From positions 1-64,000 of the forward strand of contig DATKRK010000359.1 in assembly GCA_035532215.1 (NCBI GenBank): a stretch of 64,000 nucleotides of DNA, given 5' to 3'. The notes under the pieces are model-generated. The model did not search any database. It saw only the letters and a list, made by a program, of their open reading frames with translations, and was not told the origin of the DNA. Below, piece after piece: positions 8,425 to 16,878 of the stretch. The position numbers and the translations under genes are program-made. How positions within the stretch are numbered: position 1 is the first letter of the stretch; each line of letters opens with the position of its first letter. This DNA is from JAICIG01 sp035532215. GTDB lineage: Bacteria > Planctomycetota > Planctomycetia > Pirellulales > JAICIG01.

Positions 8425-10905
8425 ATGGCATCACCATTTAAGCATTTTCGAAAACATCAAAAAGCCATGCTGGCCGTGATCGGCATTTTGTGCATGGTCG
8501 GTTTTACCGTCGGGCCGTCGACGCTCGACTGGCTCGATATGAGCCGGGCGGCGCAAGACCCGGTCGTTGCGGTCGCTCATGGCGAAAAAATCCGCCAATC
8601 CGATATGGGCCACATGCGGCAGGCCCGTTATCTGGCCAACCGTTTCGTGCTGGGCTGCCTGCAGTTGGCCCTGAAAGAGCAATTCTTCTATTTGCGCTTC
8701 CAGTACGGCGACCGCCTGGAGCAATACTTCGGTCCGACCACCGACGAGAGCATCGTGCAAACGCGTTTGCTGGCCGAACGCGCCCAGGAACTGGGCATGA
8801 TCGTCAGCGACGACGCGGTCAATGAATTCCTGAGATCGCTGACGCAAGACAAAGTGCCGCGCGAGGGCTTCAAGTCGCTGGTCAGCGAACTGAACGCGAC
8901 CCAGGCCCAGATTTTCAGCGCACTGCGGACCGAATTGGCCGCGCAGCGCCTCCGCGAAATGTCGCTGCCCAGTTCTCCAGCGACTCCCGCCCAACGCTGG
9001 GACTATTACCGCCGGCTGAAACAACGGGCCGTGGCCGAAGTGGCGGCCGTGCCCGTCGCCGAGTTCGCCGACGAGGTCGCCGATCCTTCCGCGGAAGAAT
9101 TGGGCAAGTTCTTCGACGCTCACAAGGAGCAAGAGCCGCAGCCGCTGTCGCCGACGCCGGGCTTCAAGATTCCCAAGCAAGCGGCGTTTCAATACTTCGT
9201 CGCCGAGTACGACAAGTTCTTCGACGAAGCGGCCGTGACGCCGCAAGAGATCGAAAAATACTACGAAGAGAACAAGGACCAAAAGTACCTGTATTCGGCG
9301 TTCGATTTCCCCGAAACGAATCCGCCCGAGCCGAAGCAGCCCGAAACGGAAGCATCGCCGGCGGAAAAAAAGCAGGACGGGAAGCAATCCGCCCCCGAGG
9401 CGAACGACGGCGCCCAGCCGCCCGAAAAGAAGCCCGAGGCGGCAAAAGAGCCAGCCCCGTCGTCTGAAGAAAAACCAGCTGCTGAAGGAAAACCGGCTGC
9501 GGACGAAAAAACGCCGGCTTCCGACGAAAAAACGCCGGCCGAAGAAAAGAAAGCCAACGAACCGGAAGAGGGCGACCAGTCGTCCTCGCTTTCCGCCGCC
9601 TCGGACCTCGCCGTAGCGGCGTTGAGCGGTCGCCCGTCGCTTCGAATCGCCGGCTTGCTCGAATCGCTGCTGCTGGCCGACGAGTCGGACGTCGGCGCAA
9701 AAACGCCCGACGCCGAAGAGCTGCCGAACGCTGCGCAGGATGCGAAGGAATCGCCCAAAGACAAGACGGACGCGGAACAAGCCGACAAAACAGATGACGG
9801 CGAAAAGCCCGGCGACCAGCCCGCGGAAGACGTCAAGAAAAAGCCCGCCGCCGCGACGAAAAAGGCGCCGGCCGGCCCGCCGCCGCTGATCTCCGACGAC
9901 TTGCTGCTGAATCGCGATATTCGCTCCGGCGAGAAGCCGAAGTACGCCCCGTTGTGGAAGGTGGAAGCTTCGATCCGCAAGGAGTTGGCGGGCCAAAAGG
10001 CCGTCGAGCGCATGAACCAGGCGTTCAGCGTCATTCAGGCGAAGATGAGCCGCTTCAACCGCGACCTCGATCCCGATGAAACCAACCCCAAGCTGCCCGA
10101 CTTGAGCGGCGCGGCCGAGGCCCAGCAGTTGATCGAGCACACGACCGATTTGCAGCCCGCGCTGGCCTTTAAAGACAAATATCCGGCCCTGGCCGACGCC
10201 ACGCCCGACCAGCAAAGTCTGACGGAGCGGCCGCAACCATTGATCGACATCGGCTACGGCGCGATGGCGCCGCTGCGAAGCGTCGTGGTCAAGGACCTGG
10301 CCGGCAACCGCTACCTGGTCTGGAAGATCAAGGATAAGGACGCCTACGTACCGGAGTTGGAAAACGTCCGCGACGAGGTCGTCGCAAGCTGGAAACAGAT
10401 TCAAGCCCGCGACTTGGCGCGCAAACGGGCCAAGGCGCTGGTCGACAAGGCGAGTGGATCGAAAAAGCCGCTGTCCGAAACCCTCGGCGTCGCCGACGGC
10501 GTGAGCGTGACGACGACGCCGGCCTTCTCCTGGCTCACGCGCGGCGCCGCGGCGGGCATGTTCGACACGCAAACGCCGCCCAAACTGAGCGAGGTGGAAG
10601 GCGTTCGAAACGCAGGTTCCGAATTCATGCGGGAAGTCTTCAGCCTGGGCGTCGGCGACGTCGGCGAGGCGATGAACGAACCGCAGACGCTCTGCTATGT
10701 CGTTCGCGTCGTCAGCCTGGAGCCGTCTCGCGAGGTGCTGCGCAACCTGTTTATCAGCGACCCTTACAGCCAGTACGAGTCCGCTTCGTTCGACGACCAG
10801 CGCGGCGCCTACGACGCTTGGATCAAAGGCATCGAGCGCGAAGCGCATCTCGAATGGATACAGCCGCCCGACAAGCCGCAAGGCCCGTCGGCAGAGGAAG
10901 AGTGA
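8425..10905 (+). CDS. PpiD/SurA-like membrane-anchored peptidyl-prolyl isomerase family protein
   Basis: An 826-residue protein with a short basic start (MASPFKHFRKHQ) and one membrane helix (about 14-32, AMLAVIGILCMVGFTVGPS), followed by a SurA-N-like segment (VVAVAHGEKIRQSDMGHM) and long helices. About 200 residues in the middle (292-488) are low-complexity Glu/Lys/Pro/Ala. The C-terminal part (RYLVWKIKDKDAYVPELENV) resembles the region after the parvulin domain in PpiD, but no complete parvulin domain could be picked out by eye. The expected place is anchored in the inner membrane facing the periplasm, assisting folding of exported proteins. Family assignment is moderately sure; isomerase activity is doubtful. 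Confidence 0.7.
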   Translation: MASPFKHFRKHQKAMLAVIGILCMVGFTVGPSTLDWLDMSRAAQDPVVAVAHGEKIRQSDMGHMRQARYLANRFVLGCLQLALKEQFFYLRFQYGDRLEQYFGPTTDESIVQTRLLAERAQELGMIVSDDAVNEFLRSLTQDKVPREGFKSLVSELNATQAQIFSALRTELAAQRLREMSLPSSPATPAQRWDYYRRLKQRAVAEVAAVPVAEFADEVADPSAEELGKFFDAHKEQEPQPLSPTPGFKIPKQAAFQYFVAEYDKFFDEAAVTPQEIEKYYEENKDQKYLYSAFDFPETNPPEPKQPETEASPAEKKQDGKQSAPEANDGAQPPEKKPEAAKEPAPSSEEKPAAEGKPAADEKTPASDEKTPAEEKKANEPEEGDQSSSLSAASDLAVAALSGRPSLRIAGLLESLLLADESDVGAKTPDAEELPNAAQDAKESPKDKTDAEQADKTDDGEKPGDQPAEDVKKKPAAATKKAPAGPPPLISDDLLLNRDIRSGEKPKYAPLWKVEASIRKELAGQKAVERMNQAFSVIQAKMSRFNRDLDPDETNPKLPDLSGAAEAQQLIEHTTDLQPALAFKDKYPALADATPDQQSLTERPQPLIDIGYGAMAPLRSVVVKDLAGNRYLVWKIKDKDAYVPELENVRDEVVASWKQIQARDLARKRAKALVDKASGSKKPLSETLGVADGVSVTTTPAFSWLTRGAAAGMFDTQTPPKLSEVEGVRNAGSEFMREVFSLGVGDVGEAMNEPQTLCYVVRVVSLEPSREVLRNLFISDPYSQYESASFDDQRGAYDAWIKGIEREAHLEWIQPPDKPQGPSAEEE

Positions 10906-11116
10906 TTCCGCCTCGCCCTACAGCTTTCTCCCGCCGCCGGTTTGTGATGCCAGCAGCTCCTTCACGCGGCCAAGCGGGGTTCGTTAATGCGGAAAGCTTG
11001 ATTTTTCGTCAGGCCAATAGTCGGCCGCTGCCGATGCTGCGGTGCAAATTTTGGGGCAAAGTACGTTTGCCTGCATGATCGCCCGCGAGCCGCCGCTTGG
11101 CGTGGCGACAGAGACG

Positions 11117-12739
11117 TTAGTTGGCAGTCGGCGGATTCACGACGCCGGGGTTCGCGGGCTTTGCCGCTTGTTGTTGCTTCCAGGTTTGCAACGTCTGGCG
11201 GCAAGACTTGCGAATCCAATCATCGGACACGGCCTCTCCTTGCGGGGGCATCCGCTCCGCCGGCCAATCGAGCGCATACACGTCGCCGTCGATCATGAGC
11301 TCCGGCTTCGAGCGTCGCAACTCGGCAATCGCCCGCAGACAGCCGTCGGTCTCGTCGTGCGGTACGCCCCAGGTTTCCGAGAGCGCTGTTCGCAACTCGT
11401 CGGGCGATTCAAGCCAGGCCTCGTCAAAGCCTTGGATGTGCAACTTTTTCAAGCGTTTGAGCTTGAGCAACGCTTCGAATCCCGCCAGCGAAACACCTTC
11501 GCCGTCGATGACCAGTTCTTCCAGAGTTTCCAACGGCGCCAATTCCGCCAGCCCTGTTTCGTTGACGTTGGCGTCCATGAGACTGAGCGCTTTCAGCCGC
11601 GGCAGAACAACAAGATAACGCAGGTCTTCATCGAAGACTTCTGAAGATTGCAAATCGAGCGATTCCAGATGCTCGAGCGCCGGCAGTTCCGAGAGCAGGG
11701 CGGGTTCCGACGAGCGGAGAATTGAGTGGAGAGCGAGCGATTTCAAATGGGCGCCGTTCAGCAGGGCTAAATCTTGGCTGGCGATCAACCACACTTCCAC
11801 GCGGAGATGGCCGAGATGAGGCAATGCAGCAACAGCCGCCAGCCACTCGTTGGAAGTCCCGTCTCCAGCAATCGGGCCGTAACTCCCCGGACCGACGCTC
11901 AATGCTCGCAGTCGTGGCATGCCGCCCAGCGCCTTGCCCGAGTCGCCAGTCAATTCACTAACGTCGATCCGCAGCGTTTCCAGCCCGTGCAATGCGTTCA
12001 GCGTTTCGGCCATTTCGGGGCTGAGGCGATCCGCCGTCAACGCAAGATATCGCAAGTCGGGCAATCGCCTTAGCTCGTCGAGCAGCCGTCGATCCTTCTC
12101 TTCGTCGGCGCTCACGCTCAGTTCCGCGCCGACGATCCGGCGGCAGAAGCGGTCGGCGCCAACGATTTCGAGCCAGCTTGGCCCCGAACGCTCGAAGCCG
12201 ACGCGTCCGCTGTGGGCTTCGACGGCGGCGATAAGCGGATCTTGCACGTTCGCCCGGTTGCGGGCGGCAACGAACCAACCGCACAGCGCAGCCGCCAAGC
12301 CCGTTGCGGCCAACAAGGTGCGCAGGCTGAATCGCAAACGCGGCCGGTAGCGGCGCAGCAGCCATTCGCAAACGCCTGCCGGCGCAGCGAGCATGACCAG
12401 CCAAATCGCCGCATTGCCCGCCAGCCGGCCGGCGTTATAGTTCGAGCCAGCGACGCCTGTGCCGTAAGGGCTCAAAGCAACGATGTACTGGCGCCAAAGG
12501 AGCGGCCAGCCATACGACATGTTCCAGTGGAAAGGGGTCGTTATCCAACTTCGCCGAGGTTCGCGAAGGTCAAAATCCAAATTGATGTAGGCGGGCGGGG
12601 GCGCTCGAATAACTTTTCGCGGGCGGCACTCCTCGCTCAAATTCGCCAGTACGAGCAGCGCCCCGGTCGCCGCCAGCACGACGAGCGTCAACACTCGCGG
12701 TCGATATCGCGAGAAGGCGGCGAAGAGGCGGCGCATCAT
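11117..12739 (-). CDS. Leucine-rich-repeat membrane protein, paralogue of the 57881 gene
   Basis: A 540-residue protein. There are three membrane helices: one at 14-36 (RVLTLVVLAATGALLVLANL), one near 100-125 and one at about 140-158 after the motif RFSLRTLLAATGL. The rest (about 210-440) contains irregular leucine-rich repeats such as LEHLESLDLQSSEVFDEDLR and LEELVIDGEGVS, which normally form a protein-binding solenoid. It shares order and wording with the 57881-59578 protein throughout (SYGWPLLWRQY, WLLRRYRPRLRFSLRTLL, CGWF-ARNRANVQ-PLI). The function is unknown. It is divergent from the DNA holding the 12.8 kb inverted repeat. Confidence 0.75.
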   Translation of the reverse strand: MMRRLFAAFSRYRPRVLTLVVLAATGALLVLANLSEECRPRKVIRAPPPAYINLDFDLREPRRSWITTPFHWNMSYGWPLLWRQYIVALSPYGTGVAGSNYNAGRLAGNAAIWLVMLAAPAGVCEWLLRRYRPRLRFSLRTLLAATGLAAALCGWFVAARNRANVQDPLIAAVEAHSGRVGFERSGPSWLEIVGADRFCRRIVGAELSVSADEEKDRRLLDELRRLPDLRYLALTADRLSPEMAETLNALHGLETLRIDVSELTGDSGKALGGMPRLRALSVGPGSYGPIAGDGTSNEWLAAVAALPHLGHLRVEVWLIASQDLALLNGAHLKSLALHSILRSSEPALLSELPALEHLESLDLQSSEVFDEDLRYLVVLPRLKALSLMDANVNETGLAELAPLETLEELVIDGEGVSLAGFEALLKLKRLKKLHIQGFDEAWLESPDELRTALSETWGVPHDETDGCLRAIAELRRSKPELMIDGDVYALDWPAERMPPQGEAVSDDWIRKSCRQTLQTWKQQQAAKPANPGVVNPPTAN

Positions 12740-12809
12740 CGTGGAGTTCCCCTTTGCCGCCGTTGCCTCAATTCGAACTGCGTTCCTTTTTCTCGTCCGC
12801 TGGTCCCTT

Positions 12810-12995
12810 GTCTGCCGCCAGCTTTAGCTGGTGGTAGGCAGGCATCCCGAAAACCTTGTCTTCTCCCGCCGGCTTCAGCCGGCCTTCTCAACTTTGGGTC
12901 ATTCTGGCGCCAGGCAATCGCGAAGCCCGGCTGAAGCCGGCTGGAAAAACAAATCAACTGCGCTCTCCAACCACCAGCTAAAGCGGGCGGCAGAC
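12810..12995. repeat. Nested inverted-repeat element
   Basis: The outer arms 12810-12835 and 12970-12995 are inverted copies (25 of 26 bases match; core CCACCAGCTAAAGC). Inside them a second pair, 12866-12885 and 12925-12944, matches at 18 of 20 (core GCCGGCTTCAGCCGG). No gene lies inside. It fills most of the 317-base gap between the LRR and DUF3500 genes. The pattern suggests a non-autonomous dispersed element or a long RNA hairpin. Confidence 0.7.
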
Positions 12996-13056
12996 GGGAG
13001 AAACAACTCGATCAAGATTGAAGTCCGGCGCCGCCCTGCCGAGTTCGCCGCCGCCT

Positions 13057-14046
13057 TTACGCCGATTTCGGCTTGGCGATGTTCACGTACGCATGCACGT
13101 GCGGCGAGCCGCGGAAGTGCCAGACGAACCCGGGGCCTTCGAGGCGCCAGATGTCCCACTCCTTGTCGTTGCCCAGGTCGCCGCTCTGGTAGAAGGCGGC
13201 GTGCAGCTTGTCGAGGCCGCCTTCGGCCTTGAGAATTGCGATCGCTTCGTCGACGTCGTCCTGCCGGTAGGGCGCCAGGATGACCTTCATCACGTCTTCG
13301 ACAAGTTGCTTCTGATCGCTCGAAAGTTCGCCGACGGCGATGCCGGCAAACGACGCGCCGCCGCCTTGCACCGGCACCTGGTTCTCGAACGGCGCCTTGG
13401 CGAGCAGGGCCTTTTCGCGCTGCTTGCCGTCGAGCGCGGCGAACACCTCGTTGGCCTTCTTGGTCTGGTAGTAGAACACGTTGCCGGGCAGCCCGGCGTC
13501 GCCATCGCCAGCGCCGTGCCCGTAGATGATCGGCCCGCCAAAAGCCGCGTTCTCGACGCTGTCGCCGTCGGCGCGGATCGTCATGTGCCGGCCGGTCATT
13601 TCGAATTCGAACTTGCCGCTGTCGGGCGTGCCGAACAGCGCGACGTGATACTGATCCAGGCCGCCGGCGTCGTCCTCCATCTGCTTCAAGAACCGCTCGT
13701 AGCCGTCGGGGCTGGTGACGCCACGAAAGATCTCGTCGATCGTGGCTTGCTGCTCCGTGGTGAACAACTCGGCGATCTTCGGCTTGGTGATCGCCCAGTT
13801 GGCGTTGATCGTCGATCGCAACTCGTGATCGAACGGGAAGCAGATCGTTTTGCGTTGTTCGTCGGTCAGCGATTCGTAAAGCCGCTTGGCCGCCGTCTCG
13901 GCGCCAGAGGAAGACTTGGGCGCCGCGTGCGCCGCCCAAGGCGCCACCCCCGCCGCCAGGGCCGCGCCGCCGACGGCTTTGACGAAGTCGCGCCGCGTCC
14001 ACGTGCCGTCGCAATCCGGGCAGATCACTCGTTTGTCGCTGTTCAT
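13057..14046 (-). CDS. DUF3500 family protein, Tat-exported
   Basis: A 329-residue protein. The N-terminus has a CPDC pair, then a twin-arginine signal (TRRDFVKAVGGAALAAGV) and a likely cleavage after AHAA, so it should be exported folded. The rest matches the DUF3500 pattern (YESLTDEQRKTICFPFDHEL, FEMTGRHMTIRADGD, GPGFVWHFRGSPHVHAYVNI), a family of unknown biochemical role common in planctomycetes and related environmental bacteria. Conserved histidines near the end (GSPHVHAY) could bind metal, which is inference. It is divergent from the PQQ-type protein at 14187. Confidence 0.8.
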   Translation of the reverse strand: MNSDKRVICPDCDGTWTRRDFVKAVGGAALAAGVAPWAAHAAPKSSSGAETAAKRLYESLTDEQRKTICFPFDHELRSTINANWAITKPKIAELFTTEQQATIDEIFRGVTSPDGYERFLKQMEDDAGGLDQYHVALFGTPDSGKFEFEMTGRHMTIRADGDSVENAAFGGPIIYGHGAGDGDAGLPGNVFYYQTKKANEVFAALDGKQREKALLAKAPFENQVPVQGGGASFAGIAVGELSSDQKQLVEDVMKVILAPYRQDDVDEAIAILKAEGGLDKLHAAFYQSGDLGNDKEWDIWRLEGPGFVWHFRGSPHVHAYVNIAKPKSA

Positions 14047-14173
14047 GGCCTCAAGCCTCCGAGGAAAGCTTCGATATGCTCCGCCGCCATCGGGCGAGCC
14101 TGCCGCTTAGTGTACCGCCCGCAAGCGAAAGATACAGCTTTTCGGACGGTTTCTCGCCCGCCGCGCAGAGCGG

Positions 14174-14179
14174 CTACAA
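14174..14179 (+). promoter_or_regulatory. Possible -10 element before the PQQ-repeat gene
   Basis: TACAAT sits 8 bases before the ATG at 14187, so transcription would start almost at the start codon. The -35 position, 17 bases upstream (TTCTCG), is poor. Weak evidence. Confidence 0.25.
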
Positions 14180-14186
14180 TAGCGCG

Positions 14187-15524
14187 ATGCTCAACCGACG
14201 CCAATTTCGCCTGCGAACGCTGTTTTGGCTCACGGCCGCGGCGGCGGTCGGTTCAGCCGTAGGCCCCGCAACATTCCGATGGCTCGCAGCCGAACCCGAG
14301 CTTTTGATCGTGGAAGCCGGCGGGCGCGATCGTGGCTACGCGGCCGACGATTGGCCGCGGTGGCGCGGGCCTGAGGGCAACGCGGTTTCCTCCGAGAATG
14401 ATCTGCCGATTGAATGGAGCGCGACGCGAAATGTCGCCTGGAAAGCCGAGATCCTTGGTGAAGGTTCTTCGTCGCCGATCGTTTCGGGCGACTCGGTCAT
14501 CGTCACGTCGAGCCTGGAGCACGGCTTTCGCCGCTTGACGCATTGCTTCGACCGCGCGAGCGGCGAAAAACGCTGGACCCGCGAGATCGAAGACGACGAC
14601 CCGGAAGTCGCCTCGTCAATGACCGGCCACGCCGCCGCCACTCCGGCCGCCGACGGCCGGCGCGTCGTCTGCGCCTTTGGCCGGGCCGGATTGGTCTGCT
14701 ACGACTACGAAGGGCGGCAACTGTGGCGCGTGGCGCTGGGCCAGTTCGAGTCGGAACTTGGCCTGGCCAGTTCTCCAATCATCGACGGCGACCGCGTGTT
14801 TATGGTTTGCGATCACGACGGCGACCGCTTCACGTCGTTCGATTCTTACCTGCTGGCGGTCAAGCTGACCGACGGCAACACGCATTGGAAAGCTGAGCGC
14901 CGCGGCTTGTATCGCTCGTGGAGCACGCCGATCGTGGCGAACTCCGCCGGGCAGAAGATGCTCATCGTCAGCGCCCAGGATGAACTGCGGGCTTACGACC
15001 CGCTGTCGGGCAAGCAGCTCTGGCAACTCCCCTGCACGACCGGTTGGGTCACGCCGAGCCCGGTCTACGCTGCCGGCACGATCTTCGCCGTCTCGGGCAA
15101 GAATGGTCCCGTCGTGGCCATCCGCCCCGCCGCCGGGGATGACGCTGCGGCCGAGATCGCCTGGAAGCTCGATGCCGCAGGGCCTTACGTCTGTTCGCCG
15201 ATTGTCTATGGCGATTATCTGTATGTCCACGGCGAAGCTGGCGTGTTGACCTGCTATCACGCGGCCGATGGGCGGCAGATCTACCGCCAGCGATTGCCGG
15301 GCAAGTTCACCGCTTCGGCTGTGGCCGGCGCCGGAAAGCTGTATTTCACGAACGAGGAAGGCACGACTTACGTCGTGACGGCAGGCGCCGAATTCAAACT
15401 GCTGGCCGCCAACCCCCTGAATGAATACATGCTGGCGTCGCCGGCGATTTCCGGCCGCCGACTCTTCCTGCGCACCGAACAACACTTATACTGTATCGCG
15501 CCGGGAACCGAGCGGTCACGGTGA
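14187..15524 (+). CDS. PQQ-repeat beta-propeller protein
   Basis: A 445-residue exported protein. The start MLNRRQFRLRTLFWLTAAAA gives a membrane or signal helix preceded by the F-x-LRTL motif also seen in the two LRR proteins here. It has the typical opening DDWPRWRGPEGNAVS and repeated blades with motifs such as SGDSVIVTSS, GEKRWTREI, SGKQLWQLPC and GVLTCYHAADGRQIYRQ, which fit a PQQ-like or BamB-like eight-bladed propeller. Such planctomycete proteins usually lack a demonstrated enzymatic role. The start was chosen at 14187 because the frame upstream has no signal character. The next gene follows after 44 bases and may share the transcript. Confidence 0.8.
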   Translation: MLNRRQFRLRTLFWLTAAAAVGSAVGPATFRWLAAEPELLIVEAGGRDRGYAADDWPRWRGPEGNAVSSENDLPIEWSATRNVAWKAEILGEGSSSPIVSGDSVIVTSSLEHGFRRLTHCFDRASGEKRWTREIEDDDPEVASSMTGHAAATPAADGRRVVCAFGRAGLVCYDYEGRQLWRVALGQFESELGLASSPIIDGDRVFMVCDHDGDRFTSFDSYLLAVKLTDGNTHWKAERRGLYRSWSTPIVANSAGQKMLIVSAQDELRAYDPLSGKQLWQLPCTTGWVTPSPVYAAGTIFAVSGKNGPVVAIRPAAGDDAAAEIAWKLDAAGPYVCSPIVYGDYLYVHGEAGVLTCYHAADGRQIYRQRLPGKFTASAVAGAGKLYFTNEEGTTYVVTAGAEFKLLAANPLNEYMLASPAISGRRLFLRTEQHLYCIAPGTERSR

Positions 15525-15568
15525 TGCCGCGTCAGACGAACCCAATTCTTCTCCGAAAGGACGCAATC

Positions 15569-16681
15569 ATGTCGCACTCGCTGCGTAGTCTCTGCGCCGC
15601 CCTCGCCGTCGTGCTGACGGCGGCCTCGCTGGCTCAGGCGGCCAGCCTGATCGAGGGTCTCGACAAGCAAGGCAAGCCCGATCTGAAATCGGCCGGGCCG
15701 CTGGCCTTCGGCCCCGACGGCGTGTTGTTCGTCGGCGATCCGCAAGGAGCGTCGATCTTCGCCATCGACACCGGCGACCGTAGCGAGAAATCGTCTCGCG
15801 GGCCGCTCAACGTGCAGAAGATCGACGAGCAGGCGGCGGCTCTGTTAGGCACGAAGGCCGACAACCTGCTCATCAACGACCTGGCGGTCAACCCGGCTTC
15901 GGGCGTCGCGTATCTCTCGATCTCGCGCGGCAAAGGGCCCGATGCCACGCCTGTGCTGTTGCGGGTCGACACGACCGGCAAGCTTTCGGAGCTGTCGCTC
16001 GACAGGGTGAAATACGCCCAGGCCCCGCTGCCCAACGCGCCCAACGCCAACGCCAAGGACCGCCGCGGCGCCAGCCAGCGGCAGGAATCGATCACCGATT
16101 TGGCCTACATCGACGGCCGCGTGCTGGTGGCCGGTTTGTCGAACGAAGAATTCGCCTCGAACCTGCGTTCGATCCCCTATCCGTTCACCGAAACCGACCA
16201 AGGCGCGAGCGTCGAAATCTATCACGGCGCCCACGGCAAGTTCGAAACACAGTCGCCCGTGCGGACCTTCGCCACCTACGACATCGGCGGCCAGGACTAT
16301 CTGCTGGCGGCTTACACCTGCACGCCGTTGGTGAAGATTCCGGTTTCCGCGTTGAAGCCCGGCGAGAAGATCAAGGGCACGACGATCGCCGAGTTGGGCA
16401 ACCGCAACCGGCCGCTCGACATGGTCGTCTATCGGAAAGACGGCGCCGATTGGCTGCTGATGGCCAACAGCAGCCGCGGCGTGATGAAGATTCCGACGGA
16501 AGGTTTCGAGAAGGCTCAAGGCATTTCCAAGCCGATCAAGGGCACCGCCGGCATCGGCTACCAGACGATCGAGAGCTTGAAGGGCGTGCAGCATCTGGAC
16601 AAGTACGACAAGGATCGCGCTTTGCTCTTGGTGCGCAACGACGCCGGCCAGCTCAACCTGCAAACGGTCGAGCTGCCGTAG
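15569..16681 (+). CDS. Secreted protein of unknown function, propeller-like
   Basis: A 370-residue protein with a clear signal peptide (MSHSLRSLCAALAVVLTAAS, cut after AQA). AAGGA about eight bases before the ATG supports this start. The mature part has repeats of the form PLAFGPDGVLFVGDPQGASI, LLINDLAVNPASGVAYLSI and ITDLAYIDGRVLVAG, suggesting a beta-propeller of the SMP-30/NHL type, but I cannot name the family. Probably transcribed with the PQQ-repeat gene upstream. Periplasmic location is expected. Confidence 0.7.
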   Translation: MSHSLRSLCAALAVVLTAASLAQAASLIEGLDKQGKPDLKSAGPLAFGPDGVLFVGDPQGASIFAIDTGDRSEKSSRGPLNVQKIDEQAAALLGTKADNLLINDLAVNPASGVAYLSISRGKGPDATPVLLRVDTTGKLSELSLDRVKYAQAPLPNAPNANAKDRRGASQRQESITDLAYIDGRVLVAGLSNEEFASNLRSIPYPFTETDQGASVEIYHGAHGKFETQSPVRTFATYDIGGQDYLLAAYTCTPLVKIPVSALKPGEKIKGTTIAELGNRNRPLDMVVYRKDGADWLLMANSSRGVMKIPTEGFEKAQGISKPIKGTAGIGYQTIESLKGVQHLDKYDKDRALLLVRNDAGQLNLQTVELP

Positions 16682-16710
16682 GCGTTCGTCATCGCAAACC
16701 GCCGTTTAAC

Positions 16711-16864
16711 AGTAGGGCAGACATTCTTGTCTGCCCTTGCCGAGCAAACAGTAGGGCAGGCATTCTTGTCTGCCCTTTGGCCCGCGGGGCGCGATGCCAA
16801 CCGTTGGCGGTTCCGAGGCGGCAAACGTTTTCGCGACTGGGCAGGCAGGAATGCCTGCCCTACT
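16711..16864. repeat. Cluster of three related 26-27 base repeats
   Basis: Two direct copies (16711-16737 and 16750-16776; AGTAGGGCAGRCATTCTTGT then CTGCCCT) and one inverted copy (16839-16864). Each copy is itself partly palindromic (GGGCAG...CTGCCC). They fill the 197-base gap before the next gene, so the transcript could form alternative hairpins. Confidence 0.7.
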
Positions 16865-16878
16865 GGGAAGGTTGGGCG

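Noticed and set aside
8226..8441. Short open frame with a lipobox-like VISGC segment before the PpiD-like gene
   Set aside because: It has a lipoprotein-like look but no ribosome site; it begins inside the topA start codon region and overlaps the next gene. Too short to support.
8431..10881. Very long open frame on the minus strand opposite the PpiD-like gene
   Set aside because: Arginine/leucine/valine-rich with no domain, and a mirror of the codon pattern of the plus-strand gene, which has a proper membrane anchor and family resemblance.
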